NCBI RefSeq assembly: GCF_013450155.1
Contig: NZ_JACCKD010000008.1
Coordinates: forward strand, 124,001 to 188,000
Length of the DNA: 64,000 nt
Source of the DNA: Haloechinothrix aidingensis
Lineage (GTDB): Bacteria > Actinomycetota > Actinomycetes > Mycobacteriales > Pseudonocardiaceae
Reading direction: 5' to 3'
The position numbers were made by a program, and so were the translations under genes. Below the pieces are notes generated by a model, which saw only the letters and a list, made by a program, of their open reading frames with translations, did no database searches and was not told the DNA's origin. Below are positions 1 through 8,581 of the stretch, in pieces; position 1 is the first letter of the stretch; each line of letters begins with the position of its first letter.

Positions 1-20
1 GGCGCGTGGCGCGAGACCGC

Positions 21-851
21 CTACACGTCGACGTCCACCCATCCCGTCGTGGCGAAGAGCAGGGCGACGGCGGGCAGGAAGTTGTTCACCTGGTGGGTGA
101 CGATGCTGGCCAGCACGTTGCCGGTGTACATCCTGGCGAGTCCGATCGGTATGGACAGCACCAGCAGGAGCGGGCTGCGCAGCACCTCCAGGTGCGCCAC
201 GGAGAACACGACGCTGGTGACAAGCAGGATCAGCCAGCGGTTCCACCGCCAGTGCTCCAGCGAGCTCCAGAGCACCCCTCGAAAGATCAGCTCCTCGCAC
301 AGCGGCGCCACCAGCCACACCCCCACGAACATGGTGACCCCGGCCAGCACACCCAGGTGACGGCCCGCGAACACCTCACCGACAGCCGAGCTGGCGTGAT
401 CCCGGCCGACGGTCTCTGCCCAGATGACCGAGGCAGGCACCGTGACAACGAGGCCGACCGCCCCGATGGCCAGTCCCACCTTGAGGTGCCGCCAGTTCCA
501 CCGCGCCGCGAGCTCGCGGCGCACCCGTGCCACACGGTCGCCACCGGCGAACAGTGCCGTACCGGCCACCGCGACCACGGCCGCGAGTACCGCGGGCACC
601 ACCACGGACGCCACGAGCGCCCCCGGCGGGAGCCCCTGATCCCGAGCGCCGAACAGCACGAACGGCACCACGATGAGCACGGAGGCGACGACGAACGCCA
701 CCTCGGAGACCAGGAACACGGCGAGCAGGATCAGGCCCGTGCGCCGGCCACGCGGCTCCCGAGTCGTGAACTGTCCCTCGATGCGTCCTCCTCCCCGTGG
801 ACACGCCGACACCGGACCGATACCGGCCCCGGCATCGCATGCCCCGTGCAC
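21..851 (-). CDS. CPBP-family intramembrane metalloprotease (CAAX protease-like)
   Basis: Multi-pass membrane protein of the CPBP/Abi family, which comprises intramembrane glutamic-type proteases related to Rce1. The family signature is visible: EE at residues 186-187 with R191 (CEELIFRG), a membrane His in FSVAHL (about 220), and a HxxxN-type motif in THQVNN (253-257). Hydrophobic segments cover roughly 39-66, 78-102, 123-145, 168-184, 207-220 and 228-240. The substrate is unknown. The start is uncertain. The longest frame begins at a GTG at 851, another GTG lies at 812, and a strong GGAGGAGG lies just upstream of residue 24 with no standard start codon after it. A close paralogue lies at 30557-31330; similarity begins around residue 24 here, which suggests the first twenty or so residues may not be translated. 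Confidence 0.85.
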   Translation of the reverse strand: MHGACDAGAGIGPVSACPRGGGRIEGQFTTREPRGRRTGLILLAVFLVSEVAFVVASVLIVVPFVLFGARDQGLPPGALVASVVVPAVLAAVVAVAGTALFAGGDRVARVRRELAARWNWRHLKVGLAIGAVGLVVTVPASVIWAETVGRDHASSAVGEVFAGRHLGVLAGVTMFVGVWLVAPLCEELIFRGVLWSSLEHWRWNRWLILLVTSVVFSVAHLEVLRSPLLLVLSIPIGLARMYTGNVLASIVTHQVNNFLPAVALLFATTGWVDVDV

Positions 852-1015
852 GGCCGGGCTCTCCGGGCGCGGCAGCGGATGGGCGAGCCTACTGGTCCCT
901 CCCGCCGGATAATACGGCGCGCGGCACTCGCCCGGCGTAGAGGCGGTTTGATCTCGCGGGCCGGTGGGAATCCCCCAGTGGCCAGCCGAACATGCGCGCG
1001 AGAGGAGATGCCGCG

Positions 1016-1279
1016 ATGGCTACGTGTGAGACCTGCGGAAACGACTTCGAGCAGGCCTTCGAGGTGCGCATGCCCGATGGATCCGGCCATACGTTCGACT
1101 CCTTCGAATGCGCGATCACCCGCCTCGCGCCCACCTGCGCGCACTGCCGGTGCCGCATCATCGGGCACGGGGTCCACACGACCGAGGCGGTCTACTGCTG
1201 CGCGCACTGCGCACGGAGCAGCGCAGACCCCCTCGGTTCCGTACTCACCGACTCGGCGCCGGCGGCAGGAGCTTCCTGA
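1016..1279 (+). CDS. Small cysteine-rich, probably zinc-binding protein
   Basis: This 87-residue protein has nine cysteines in pairs: C4/C7, C32, C41/C44/C46, C61/C62/C65, plus H25. The arrangement suggests one or two structural zinc sites. It has no membrane segment or signal peptide. The ATG at 1016 is chosen because GAGGAG lies at a normal distance upstream; an in-frame ATG 24 nt earlier has no such site. It resembles small actinobacterial metal-binding proteins of unknown function. It precedes the transketolase gene by 57 nt on the same strand and may be co-transcribed. Function unassigned. Confidence 0.7.
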   Translation: MATCETCGNDFEQAFEVRMPDGSGHTFDSFECAITRLAPTCAHCRCRIIGHGVHTTEAVYCCAHCARSSADPLGSVLTDSAPAAGAS

Positions 1280-1336
1280 CCCAGCCGGGCGAGGCGACGG
1301 AACGGAACGTGAAGGCAGGACATCAAGGAGGCGATC

Positions 1337-3181
1337 GTGTCGGGTCCGGAACCGTCGATCCAGGAGCTTTCCGAGCTCGGCCAGCAACTGCGGGTGGATG
1401 TCGTCCGTTGCACCCACAAGGCGCAGTCCGGGCACGCGACGTCCGGGCTGTCGGCAGCGGACCTCATGGCGGTGCTCCTTGCGCGCCACCTGCGCTACGA
1501 CTTCGCCGATCCGCACGAGCCGAACAACGACCGCCTGATCTTCTCCAAGGGGCACGCGTCCCCGCTGCTGTACGCGATGTTCGCCGCCGCGGGCACGATC
1601 GATGACGAGGAGCTGCTGAGCTACCGGACGCTGGGCAGCAGGCTGGAGGGCCACCCGACGCCACGGCTGCCGTGGGTGGACGTGGCCACCGGCTCGCTCG
1701 GCCAGGGCCTGCCCATCGGGGTCGGCTTCGCCCTGGCAGGCAGATACCTCGACCACCTTCCGTACCGGGTGTGGGTGCTCTGCGGGGACAGCGAGCTGGC
1801 AGAGGGGTCGATGTGGGAGGCCTTCGAGCACGCGGGCCAGAACCGGCTGGACAACCTGACCGCCGTCATCGACGTCAACGCTCTCGGCCAGCGCGGTCCC
1901 ACCCGCTACGGGTGGGACACCACGGTGTACGCGACGCGGCTGCGAGCGCTCGGCTGGCACACGGTGGACGTCGACGGCCACGACCCGGAGCAGATCGACC
2001 GGGCCTACACCGAGGCCGCGGAGTCCGGCGAGCCGACCGCCATCCTGGCTCGTACCGTCAAGGGCAAGGGCGTGAGCGCGGTCGCAGGCGCCGAGGACGC
2101 CCACGGCAAACCGGTACCGGACCTCGACGAGGCGGTGGCCGAGCTCGGGGGCAGGCGGTCGATCACCGTGGATGTCCCGGCGCGGGCACCCGCCGGTGGG
2201 CACGCCATGCCGGGCGAGCCGGTGAAACTGCCGAGCTACGAGCCCGGCCAGGAGGTCGCCACGCGTACCGCCTACGGGGAGGCGCTGGTGGCCCTCGGTG
2301 ACGCCCTCCCCGATGTCGTCGTCCTCGACGGCGAGGTCAGCGACTCCACCCGCGCCGGGTACTTCGCGCGAGCACATCCCGACCGCTTCTTCCAGTGCTA
2401 CATCGCCGAGCAGCAGATGGTCGCCGCTGCCGTGGGAATGCAGGCCCGCGGCTGGACACCGTACGTCGCGACCTTCGCGGCGTTCCTCGGGCGTGCATAC
2501 GACTTCATCCGGATGGCCGGGGTCGGCCGGGCGGACCTGCAGCTGGTCGGGTCGCACGCCGGGGTCTCCATCGGCAAGGACGGCCCATCACAGATGGGCC
2601 TGGAGGACATCGCCGCGTTCCGCCCCATCTACGGCAGCACGGTGCTCTATCCCTGTGACGCCAACCAGACCGCCCATCTGACCTCGACGATGGCGGCCCA
2701 TCCCGGCATCTGTTACCTGCGCACCACCCGGGGGGCGACACCGGTGATCTACGAAGCCGAGCGATCCTTCCCCGTCGGCGGGAGCTGCGTGCACCGCGCG
2801 GGCGAGAACGACCTGGTCGCGATCGTCGCGGCGGGGATCACCGTGCACGAGGCGCTGAAGGCGGCCGACCACCTCGCCGAGCAGGGTGTGCCCGCACGGG
2901 TGATCGACGCCTACTCGGTCAAACCGCTCGACGGCGAGACCGTCCGGGACGCCGCGGCACGCACGGGACGGGTGATCACCGTCGAGGACCACTGGCCGAC
3001 CGGCGGGCTGGGCGACGCGGTACTCGACGCGCTCACCGACGCGCACGCCGCACCCCGCGTCACCAAGCTCGGCGTGGCCTCGATGCCGGCCTCGGCCGAG
3101 CCGGACGAGCAGCTGCACCACGCGGGGATCGACTCCTCCGCGATCATCGACGCCGCCAGGGCCCAGTTGAACCAGTCGTGA
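1337..3181 (+). CDS. tkt: Transketolase
   Basis: Thiamine-diphosphate enzyme that moves two-carbon ketol units between sugar phosphates in the non-oxidative pentose phosphate pathway. At 614 residues it is the short form resembling animal-type transketolase, shorter than the roughly 660-700 residue bacterial type. The pyrophosphate-binding module comes first, with KGHAS and the ThDP motif GDSELAEGSMWEA followed by DVNALGQ. The pyrimidine module follows, with the catalytic glutamate context CYIAEQQMV and a SHAGVSIGKDGPSQ loop. A C-terminal regulatory domain begins near LRTTRG. The GTG start has AAGGAGG six bases upstream. It could instead serve a specialised pathway, since the genome presumably also has a long-form enzyme; that is not decidable here. 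Confidence 0.9.
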   Translation: MSGPEPSIQELSELGQQLRVDVVRCTHKAQSGHATSGLSAADLMAVLLARHLRYDFADPHEPNNDRLIFSKGHASPLLYAMFAAAGTIDDEELLSYRTLGSRLEGHPTPRLPWVDVATGSLGQGLPIGVGFALAGRYLDHLPYRVWVLCGDSELAEGSMWEAFEHAGQNRLDNLTAVIDVNALGQRGPTRYGWDTTVYATRLRALGWHTVDVDGHDPEQIDRAYTEAAESGEPTAILARTVKGKGVSAVAGAEDAHGKPVPDLDEAVAELGGRRSITVDVPARAPAGGHAMPGEPVKLPSYEPGQEVATRTAYGEALVALGDALPDVVVLDGEVSDSTRAGYFARAHPDRFFQCYIAEQQMVAAAVGMQARGWTPYVATFAAFLGRAYDFIRMAGVGRADLQLVGSHAGVSIGKDGPSQMGLEDIAAFRPIYGSTVLYPCDANQTAHLTSTMAAHPGICYLRTTRGATPVIYEAERSFPVGGSCVHRAGENDLVAIVAAGITVHEALKAADHLAEQGVPARVIDAYSVKPLDGETVRDAAARTGRVITVEDHWPTGGLGDAVLDALTDAHAAPRVTKLGVASMPASAEPDEQLHHAGIDSSAIIDAARAQLNQS

Positions 3182-3488
3182 TCCACATCGCGGGAACAGG
3201 AGCAGCCGTGGCACACCGCGCCGCAGGCTGCGCGCGCCAGGCGGGCTGTGGGTACCGGGCCGGGCGATGCGATGACCGCCACTCCGGAGGGAGGCGGGCT
3301 TCAATCACGGCGCAACGGCAGAGCTTTCCCGTGTACGAGGCCACGCCCGGAATATTCGCCACGGCGCAGCTGGCGGCACCCAAAGCGGGGACGAAAACGC
3401 GCCCGCTACGCCTGCCGGACCGTCAACTCGTAGCGGGCCGACACGAGTCGTAGGCACGACGAGCGCCGCCTGTCACCCGCGATACCGG
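3182..3488. other. Intergenic stretch without a supported gene
   Basis: About 300 bases lie between the transketolase stop and the convergent ferredoxin stop. An open frame exists on the plus strand but shows no ribosome-binding site or recognisable protein pattern. No strong terminator hairpin is evident. Confidence 0.5.
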
Positions 3489-3683
3489 CTATTCGTCGAT
3501 GGACAACGCCTGGACGGGGCAGATCTCGACACCCTGCTCGGCGACGTCCTCCTTGCCGGGTGGCACCGGCTTGCCCTCGCCGATGTCGCTGAAGCCCTCC
3601 TCGTCGAGGGTGAACAGCTCGCTGTCGACGACAGCGCATTGGCCCCGGGCGTCGCACACGTCGGGATCGACACTGACCTTCAC
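3489..3683 (-). CDS. Ferredoxin, single [3Fe-4S]/[4Fe-4S] cluster type
   Basis: A 64-residue acidic ferredoxin. Ligand cysteines are C10, C16 and C55 in the pattern C-x5-C...C-P. The usual middle cysteine of the 4Fe motif is absent (CDARGQC), as in the actinobacterial [3Fe-4S] ferredoxins that feed electrons to cytochromes P450. The GTG start is chosen because AAAGG lies about nine bases upstream and the protein then begins MKVSVDPDVC, typical of the family. No redox partner is adjacent. The P450 at 40427-41863 is a conceivable partner, but this is only inference. A perfect 9-bp dyad lies upstream at 3711-3740. Confidence 0.85.
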   Translation of the reverse strand: MKVSVDPDVCDARGQCAVVDSELFTLDEEGFSDIGEGKPVPPGKEDVAEQGVEICPVQALSIDE

Positions 3684-3710
3684 CTGCTGGCACCTTTCCA
3701 CACGCTCACC

Positions 3711-3740
3711 TGTACCCGGGCCGACATAGAGCCGGGTACA
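3711..3740. promoter_or_regulatory. Perfect 9-bp dyad upstream of the ferredoxin gene
   Basis: TGTACCCGG and its exact reverse complement CCGGGTACA are separated by 12 bases. It lies between the divergent ferredoxin and 3856-4200 genes, so it could be an operator. The two arms also place GGGTAC, a SigF/SigB-like -10, on both strands, but no matching -35 is seen. Confidence 0.4.
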
Positions 3741-3855
3741 CCTTCCAGTATCCGCACGTCGGAGCGCTCGTGCATAAGGCGGGTGCCACCACCCGCACGT
3801 CACCGGGCGATACCTGCCACCCCGTGGCCACAAGGGCGGCGTATGCTCGCCGCAC

Positions 3856-4200
3856 GTGACGGACCAAACGGATGCAGGCATACCCACGGAGCAGCTCGCC
3901 GTGGTCAGCGGCGCGCTCGACCTCCTCGACCGGCACGCCGAGCTCAATCACCGTTACCGCAAGCTCATCACCGAGTCGCAGCGCGAGCTGGCCACCGACC
4001 GGGTCCGGCTGACCCTGGCACGCGGCATCGCGAAACGGCTCATCGTCCTCATCCGGGCAGCGGGGCCGCAGCTGCGCGCCGAGCTGGACGAACGCGAACA
4101 GCGGGTCCTCGACGAGGCGCTCGCGCACGCCGAGGAACTCGCCTACGACACCAGCAATCCCGGCCGGCCTCCGCGCGAGCCGGGTCAGGCACCGGGCTAA
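3856..4200 (+). CDS. Hypothetical helical protein
   Basis: A 114-residue soluble protein, mostly alpha-helical in composition and rich in charged residues (RKLITESQRELATDRV, ELDEREQRVLDEALAH), with a Pro/Gly-rich C-terminal tail. I do not recognise the family. The GTG start lacks a convincing Shine-Dalgarno sequence. Its 3' end overlaps the convergent hydrolase gene by four bases. Divergent from the ferredoxin gene, with which it shares the upstream dyad. Confidence 0.55.
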   Translation: MTDQTDAGIPTEQLAVVSGALDLLDRHAELNHRYRKLITESQRELATDRVRLTLARGIAKRLIVLIRAAGPQLRAELDEREQRVLDEALAHAEELAYDTSNPGRPPREPGQAPG

Positions 4201-4859
4201 CCCGCTGCGACGCGCGTGCCCGAGCCGTGCCCGACGAACCACTCGCCCGCCCACTCGGCGACCTGGTCGAGCGCACCGGCCTCCTCGAACAGGTGCGTTG
4301 CACCCGGCACGACCCGCACCTCGTGTGGCGCGACGAGCCTGCGCGCGGCCTCCTGGTTCAGCTCGAGAACGTGCTCGTCCCGCCCACCGACGATGAGCAG
4401 GGTGGGGGCGCGCACCTGCCGCGCCTCCTCGCCCGCGAGGTCGGGGCGCCCGCCACGGGAGACCACAGCCGAGACCAGGTCGGGACGGCGCGCGGCGGCC
4501 AGCAGCGCGACCGCCGCCCCGGTACTCGCCCCGAACAGGCCGAGCGGCAGGCTCCGCGCCCGGTCGCATGTGGACACCTGATCGATCACGTGGATCAGCC
4601 GCCCGGTCAGCAACGCGACGTCGAACCGGAACCGGCCGGTCCGGGCGTCCTCCCGCTCCTCCTCCGCGTGCAGCAGGTCGAACAGCACCGTCGCAAGCCC
4701 CCTGTCCTGCAGCTGCCGCGCCACCGCCTTGTTCCGGGTGCTGTGCCGTGAACTGCCCGAACCGTGCGCGAAGACCACGAGCCCCAGCACCCCGTCCGGA
4801 ACGGTGAGATCGCCTTCCAGCAGGGCGCCGTCCACCTGGAACCGCAACGACTCCGTCAT
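4197..4859 (-). CDS. Alpha/beta hydrolase (dienelactone-hydrolase-like)
   Basis: A 220-residue alpha/beta-hydrolase. The oxyanion region is FAHGSGSS, the nucleophile elbow is GASTGAA, the acidic residue lies in GGRDEHV, and the histidine in GATHLFEE completes a Ser-Asp-His triad. No signal peptide is present. The substrate cannot be predicted. It starts 33 nt after the stop of the upstream site-2-protease gene on the same strand, so the two are probably co-transcribed. Confidence 0.85.
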   Translation of the reverse strand: MTESLRFQVDGALLEGDLTVPDGVLGLVVFAHGSGSSRHSTRNKAVARQLQDRGLATVLFDLLHAEEEREDARTGRFRFDVALLTGRLIHVIDQVSTCDRARSLPLGLFGASTGAAVALLAAARRPDLVSAVVSRGGRPDLAGEEARQVRAPTLLIVGGRDEHVLELNQEAARRLVAPHEVRVVPGATHLFEEAGALDQVAEWAGEWFVGHGSGTRVAAG

Positions 4860-4892
4860 ACCTGCCTCCTCGCCAACACCGGTCGCTACGGC

Positions 4893-6059
4893 CTACCCGG
4901 CCGGCCGGAATATCGTTCCCGCGCCACGCCCGCCCGCGCTGCCGTCGAGACCTCGCAGCGTGCTGATCACGCTGACGTCACGCGAGGTCAGGATGCCGGC
5001 GAGCGCGCCGTCCTCGACGACGAGCGCCCGCCCGCCCGCGCTGCCGTCCAGCCGGGGCAGCACGTCTGTCAACGCCTCGTCCGGCCCGACGACCGGAACG
5101 TCCGCGAGCGAGTCCGCGACCTCGGCGAGCGTGGTGACGTGCCTGCGCTCCGGGCGGACCTTCGCGGCCTGCTCGACGGAGACAAGACCGCACGGCCTGC
5201 CAGAGACGTCCACCACGGGAAACGCCGAGTGCTTGCGCACCGGGGCGAGTTCGCTGAGGAACGTCGTGACGCCGGTGGAGCCATCCACCCGGTACGGCCG
5301 AGACGTCATCGCGTCCCGCACCCGCACGCCTGCCAGCGCGCCACTCGTCCGAGCCTGCTGCTCCTCGACGGTGGCCACGGTCACGATGAACAGGCCGATG
5401 AGTATCCACCAGATGCCGTCCGGACCGGCCGTTGTGAATACCCATACACCGCCGAGCACGATCAGCCCGAACCCGAACCCCTTGCCGGCACGCGCGCTCC
5501 ACACCGCCGCGCGGTACCGGTCCCCTCGCCACGCCCACAGGGCCGAGCGCAGGATCCGGCCACCGTCCAGCGGTGCGGCCGGGATCAGGTTGAAGATCGC
5601 GAGCACGACGTTGATCAGGGTGAGGAAGGACAGCACGACGATTACCAGCCCGGTGATGCCGAGAAGCGTCGATACCCACGCGAGCAGCCCGAAGAGCACC
5701 GCCACGACGACGCTGGCCAGCGGCCCCACCCCGGCGATGCGGAGCTCCGCCCCCGGGCTGGACGCCTCGCCGCGCAACCGCGCGACACCGCCGAGCAGCC
5801 ACAGCGTGATCCCGTCCACCGCGACGCCGTGCCCGCGCGCGACCAGCGCGTGACTCAGCTCGTGCGCCAGCAGCGACACCAGGAACAGCACGGCACCAGC
5901 GACGGCGGCCACGGCATACGCCACGGGGGAGTAACCCGGCACGACCTCGGGCCAGCGCGCGAACCCGGCGCCCGCCAGGATCGCGACGACCCCGAGCACG
6001 CTCCAGTGCAGCCCGATGCGGACTCCGGCGATCCGTCCGAGCGTGACGGTGGCTGTCAT
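4893..6059 (-). CDS. Site-2-protease-type (M50) membrane metalloprotease with CBS domains
   Basis: A 388-residue membrane protease. The zinc motif HELSH sits in a transmembrane segment (LLAHELSHALVARGHG), and the third-ligand motif NLIPAAPLDGGRI follows. About six hydrophobic segments occupy residues 1-225. The C-terminal third, from VRVRDAMTSRPYRV on, is a CBS-domain pair, usually an adenosyl-ligand sensor. This matches the M50B/SpoIVFB-like group with CBS, common in actinobacteria. It may cleave a membrane-bound regulator; no obvious anti-sigma substrate is adjacent. A short overlap-free gap leads to the hydrolase gene. Confidence 0.9.
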   Translation of the reverse strand: MTATVTLGRIAGVRIGLHWSVLGVVAILAGAGFARWPEVVPGYSPVAYAVAAVAGAVLFLVSLLAHELSHALVARGHGVAVDGITLWLLGGVARLRGEASSPGAELRIAGVGPLASVVVAVLFGLLAWVSTLLGITGLVIVVLSFLTLINVVLAIFNLIPAAPLDGGRILRSALWAWRGDRYRAAVWSARAGKGFGFGLIVLGGVWVFTTAGPDGIWWILIGLFIVTVATVEEQQARTSGALAGVRVRDAMTSRPYRVDGSTGVTTFLSELAPVRKHSAFPVVDVSGRPCGLVSVEQAAKVRPERRHVTTLAEVADSLADVPVVGPDEALTDVLPRLDGSAGGRALVVEDGALAGILTSRDVSVISTLRGLDGSAGGRGAGTIFRPAG

Positions 6060-6253
6060 GGTTCGCTCCCCTCGGCCGTCGTCCCCGGCCGTGTGGTTCC
6101 CGCCGTACCGCAGCCGGCGCGTTCACCCCGACGCCCGGATACCCCGGGGGCCCGCGCCCGTATGCATCTGCCCGGTCTCCTTCCCAGTATCCGCTCGTTC
6201 CCGCCGCTACGCCGCCCCGTTTGGCGTTCGTAGCCGCGGGGAACCCGGTGGGC

Positions 6254-6418
6254 ATGACATCGGCATCAGCACGCGCACGCTCGCTCGCCAGGCTCACTCT
6301 CGCCGTCGCGGCCACGGCACTGCTGGCCACCGGATGCCCGGACGGGGGCGACGGGGACGGCGGTGGTGACCTACCCGACTACGGGGTCGGGCAGGCATCG
6401 GCCGACGGCGCCGAGTGA
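6254..6418 (+). CDS. Small predicted lipoprotein
   Basis: A 54-residue protein with an N-terminal signal: a basic region, a hydrophobic stretch (LARLTLAVAATALLATGC) ending in a lipobox-like ATGC, then a short acidic Gly/Asp-rich mature peptide. The ATG at 6254 has GGGGAA about ten bases upstream. The mature part is only about 27 residues and has no recognisable domain, so the function is unknown. Confidence 0.55.
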   Translation: MTSASARARSLARLTLAVAATALLATGCPDGGDGDGGGDLPDYGVGQASADGAE

Positions 6419-6523
6419 GCCGACACTCCCTGAGTGGGTGGCCGCACACCGGTTGAACGTCCGGGGGTGTCGCTAGTAGAGAGGAACTGTGTACCTCACC
6501 CGAGCCGTGGGAGGAGCACAGCC

Positions 6524-6895
6524 ATGCGGCCTGACACCATCGACCTCTCACTCGATCACCCGACCCAGGATGTCGCGGTCGTCACGGCTGCGGGGGTGGT
6601 GGACGCCGCCACCGTCGGGCGGCTGGACGAGCTGCTCGCGCCGAGACTGTCGTGCGCGGTGAGCATGGTCGTGCTGGATGTCTCCCGGGTGCACTTCCTC
6701 GGCATCACCGCCGTGCAAAGCATCCTGGCCGCGAGCCGCCGGATGCGTGCCCGTGGTGGGCGGTTCTGCCTGGTGGGGCACCCGCACTGCGTCGAACGGG
6801 CGCTGCGGGCTGCGAACTTCGCCGGGCAGGTCGAGCGTTACTCGACCGTGGACGAGGCGCTGGACTCGCACACCGGCATGCTGGCGGGTCGGTGA
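6524..6895 (+). CDS. STAS-domain anti-sigma factor antagonist
   Basis: A 123-residue single STAS domain of the SpoIIAA/RsbV class. Such proteins bind an RsbW-type kinase and release the sigma factor. GGGAGGAG lies eight bases before the chosen ATG; a longer frame upstream has no such site. An ungapped alignment by eye to SpoIIAA places FLGIT against FMDSS. The phosphorylatable serine and its preceding Asp are therefore Ile and Gly here, with a Thr next to them. RsbW and SigF homologues lie 2-3 kb away, so this may be their antagonist, but ordinary serine phosphorylation looks impossible. Confidence 0.85.
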   Translation: MRPDTIDLSLDHPTQDVAVVTAAGVVDAATVGRLDELLAPRLSCAVSMVVLDVSRVHFLGITAVQSILAASRRMRARGGRFCLVGHPHCVERALRAANFAGQVERYSTVDEALDSHTGMLAGR

Positions 6896-6926
6896 TACGC
6901 ATCGAGTTCGCGTCCGGCCGGCGCGG

Positions 6927-8447
6927 CTAGCCCGCCACGCCTGCGAACCCTGCTCGTTCCCTGGGGGATCGCACGGTGAACTCGTAGTCGCTGGGTTCGA
7001 AGCGCGCCATGCGATGCCGGTACCGCCACGTCCAGTCCGGCCACAGGGTGGCGTTGCGACCGGTGCTGTCCAGGTACCAGCTCGAGCAGCCCGTCTGCCA
7101 CACGGTCGGTTGCATCTTGCTGTCGACCCAGCTGTTGAAGCCTTCCTGCACGTCGGCACGCACCTCGATGGTGTGCGCGTCGCGCCGGTTCATCTCGCGT
7201 AGCGCACCGAGGATGTAGCTGATCTGGGACTCGATCATGTAGACCATCGAGGTGTGGCCGAGGCCGGTGTTCGGTCCCAGCATCATGAACATGTTGGGGA
7301 ATCCCGCGAAGGTCGTCCCCAGGTAGGCGCGCGGGCTGCCACGGAACATCTCGTCGAGGCGCCTGCCAGCCCTGCCGTACACCTGGTGCGCCGCTGGCAT
7401 GTCGGTGACGTGGAACCCGGTGCCGAACACGATCGTGTCCACCGGGTACTCGGTGCCGTCGGAGCCGACCACCGAGTTCGCGCGGATCTCGCGGACCCCG
7501 CCGGTCACCAGCTCGACGTTGGACCGCTCGAGGGCCGGGTACCAGGCGTTCGACGGCAGGATTCGCTTGCACCCGAGCGTGTAGTCCGGGGTCGCCTTGC
7601 GGCGCAGCTCGGGGTCACGCAGCTGGCGGCGCATGTGGCCGAGAGCGAGCCATTCCAGCCCGCGCATCAGCTTCGGGTACTTCACGAAACCCGGCACCAT
7701 CAGCTCGCGCCCCACGTAGACGCCCGCCCTGGCCAGCCGCTGCAGCGGAGGGAACGAGCGGTACAGGCGGCGCTCCACCTCGGTGAGGGGGCGGTCGGTG
7801 TGCGGAACCACCCAGGGCGCGGTGCGCTGGAAGACGTACAGCTGCTCGACGTCGGGCGCGATCGCCGGGACGTACTGGATGGCCGATGCGCCTGTCCCGA
7901 CCGAGGCGACCCGCTTGCCCCGCAGGTCGTGCTCGTGGTTCCAGCGCGCGGAGTGGAACATCGTGCCCTGGAAGCTGTCCAGCCCCTCGATGTCGGGGTA
8001 ACGGGGCTCGTTCAGCGGCCCCATCGCGCTGATCACCACCTGGGCGGACAGCGTGCCGCTGTCGGTGGTGACCTGCCACCGCAGAGCCGAGCTGTCCCAG
8101 GCTGCCGAGCGCACCTCGACGCCGTACCGGATGTAGTCGGTGACGCCGAACTCCTCGGCGCAGTCGGCGAGGTAGCGCCAGATCTCCGGCTGGTTCGAGT
8201 AGGTACGGCTCCAGTCCGGTTTCGGCGCGAACGAGAAGGAGTACAGGTGGGACGGAACGTCGCAACCGCAGTTCGGGTACGTGTTGTCGTTCCACGTCCC
8301 GCCGACGCTCTCGCGGCGTTCCAGCACCACGAAGTCGTGGATCCCGGCTTGCTTGAGGCGTATGGCCATACCCAGCCCGGAGAAGCCGCTTCCCACGATC
8401 GCGATCCGCACCTGCTCCGGTAGGTGCCCTGCTGATGTCTCGGTCAT
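6927..8447 (-). CDS. Flavin-containing monooxygenase, Baeyer-Villiger type
   Basis: A 506-residue class B flavoprotein monooxygenase. The FAD-binding GxGxxG is in IAIVGSGFSGLGMA near the N-terminus. The Baeyer-Villiger fingerprint FxGxxxHxxxW is present as FQGTMFHSARW, followed by the NADPH-binding motif VGTGASA. This family converts ketones to esters or lactones using NADPH and O2. The nearest families are cyclohexanone/4-hydroxyacetophenone monooxygenases and mycobacterial MymA/EthA. GGAGGG precedes the ATG. No pathway partner is adjacent, so the substrate is open. Confidence 0.9.
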   Translation of the reverse strand: MTETSAGHLPEQVRIAIVGSGFSGLGMAIRLKQAGIHDFVVLERRESVGGTWNDNTYPNCGCDVPSHLYSFSFAPKPDWSRTYSNQPEIWRYLADCAEEFGVTDYIRYGVEVRSAAWDSSALRWQVTTDSGTLSAQVVISAMGPLNEPRYPDIEGLDSFQGTMFHSARWNHEHDLRGKRVASVGTGASAIQYVPAIAPDVEQLYVFQRTAPWVVPHTDRPLTEVERRLYRSFPPLQRLARAGVYVGRELMVPGFVKYPKLMRGLEWLALGHMRRQLRDPELRRKATPDYTLGCKRILPSNAWYPALERSNVELVTGGVREIRANSVVGSDGTEYPVDTIVFGTGFHVTDMPAAHQVYGRAGRRLDEMFRGSPRAYLGTTFAGFPNMFMMLGPNTGLGHTSMVYMIESQISYILGALREMNRRDAHTIEVRADVQEGFNSWVDSKMQPTVWQTGCSSWYLDSTGRNATLWPDWTWRYRHRMARFEPSDYEFTVRSPRERAGFAGVAG

Positions 8448-8510
8448 CCGCTCGGCCCTCCACGCGATGGCGTGTCCACCACTGTAGATGGTCGTCGCCG
8501 CTGGTGCGAG

Positions 8511-8537
8511 GTTTGTGCACCGGCTGCGCGCGGGTAC
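8511..8537 (+). promoter_or_regulatory. Possible SigF/SigB-type promoter
   Basis: GTTT is followed after 17 bases by GGGTAC, about 45 bases before the small acidic gene at 8582. The spacing is two bases longer than in the better matches upstream of 10541 and 30557, so this is tentative. Confidence 0.3.
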
Positions 8538-8581
8538 TCCCGTATCACGACCGTCCGGCGTCGACCCTCGAGGAGGTAGCG

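Noticed and set aside
6-1538. Long plus-strand open frame of about 500 codons at the left end
   Set aside because: It is antisense to the CPBP gene and runs into the transketolase in another frame. The composition is typical of a spurious GC-rich frame.
731-2557. Long minus-strand open frame of about 600 codons across the transketolase gene
   Set aside because: It is antisense to a clear transketolase, has low-complexity Arg/Gly/His-rich composition and arises from GC bias.
3178-3453. 91-codon frame overlapping the transketolase stop
   Set aside because: It starts in the stop-codon overlap without its own ribosome-binding site, and its composition is random-like.
4893-6059. Anti-sigma/ECF partner for the site-2 protease
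   Set aside because: No gene resembling an ECF sigma factor or transmembrane anti-sigma factor lies next to it, so no pathway was assigned.
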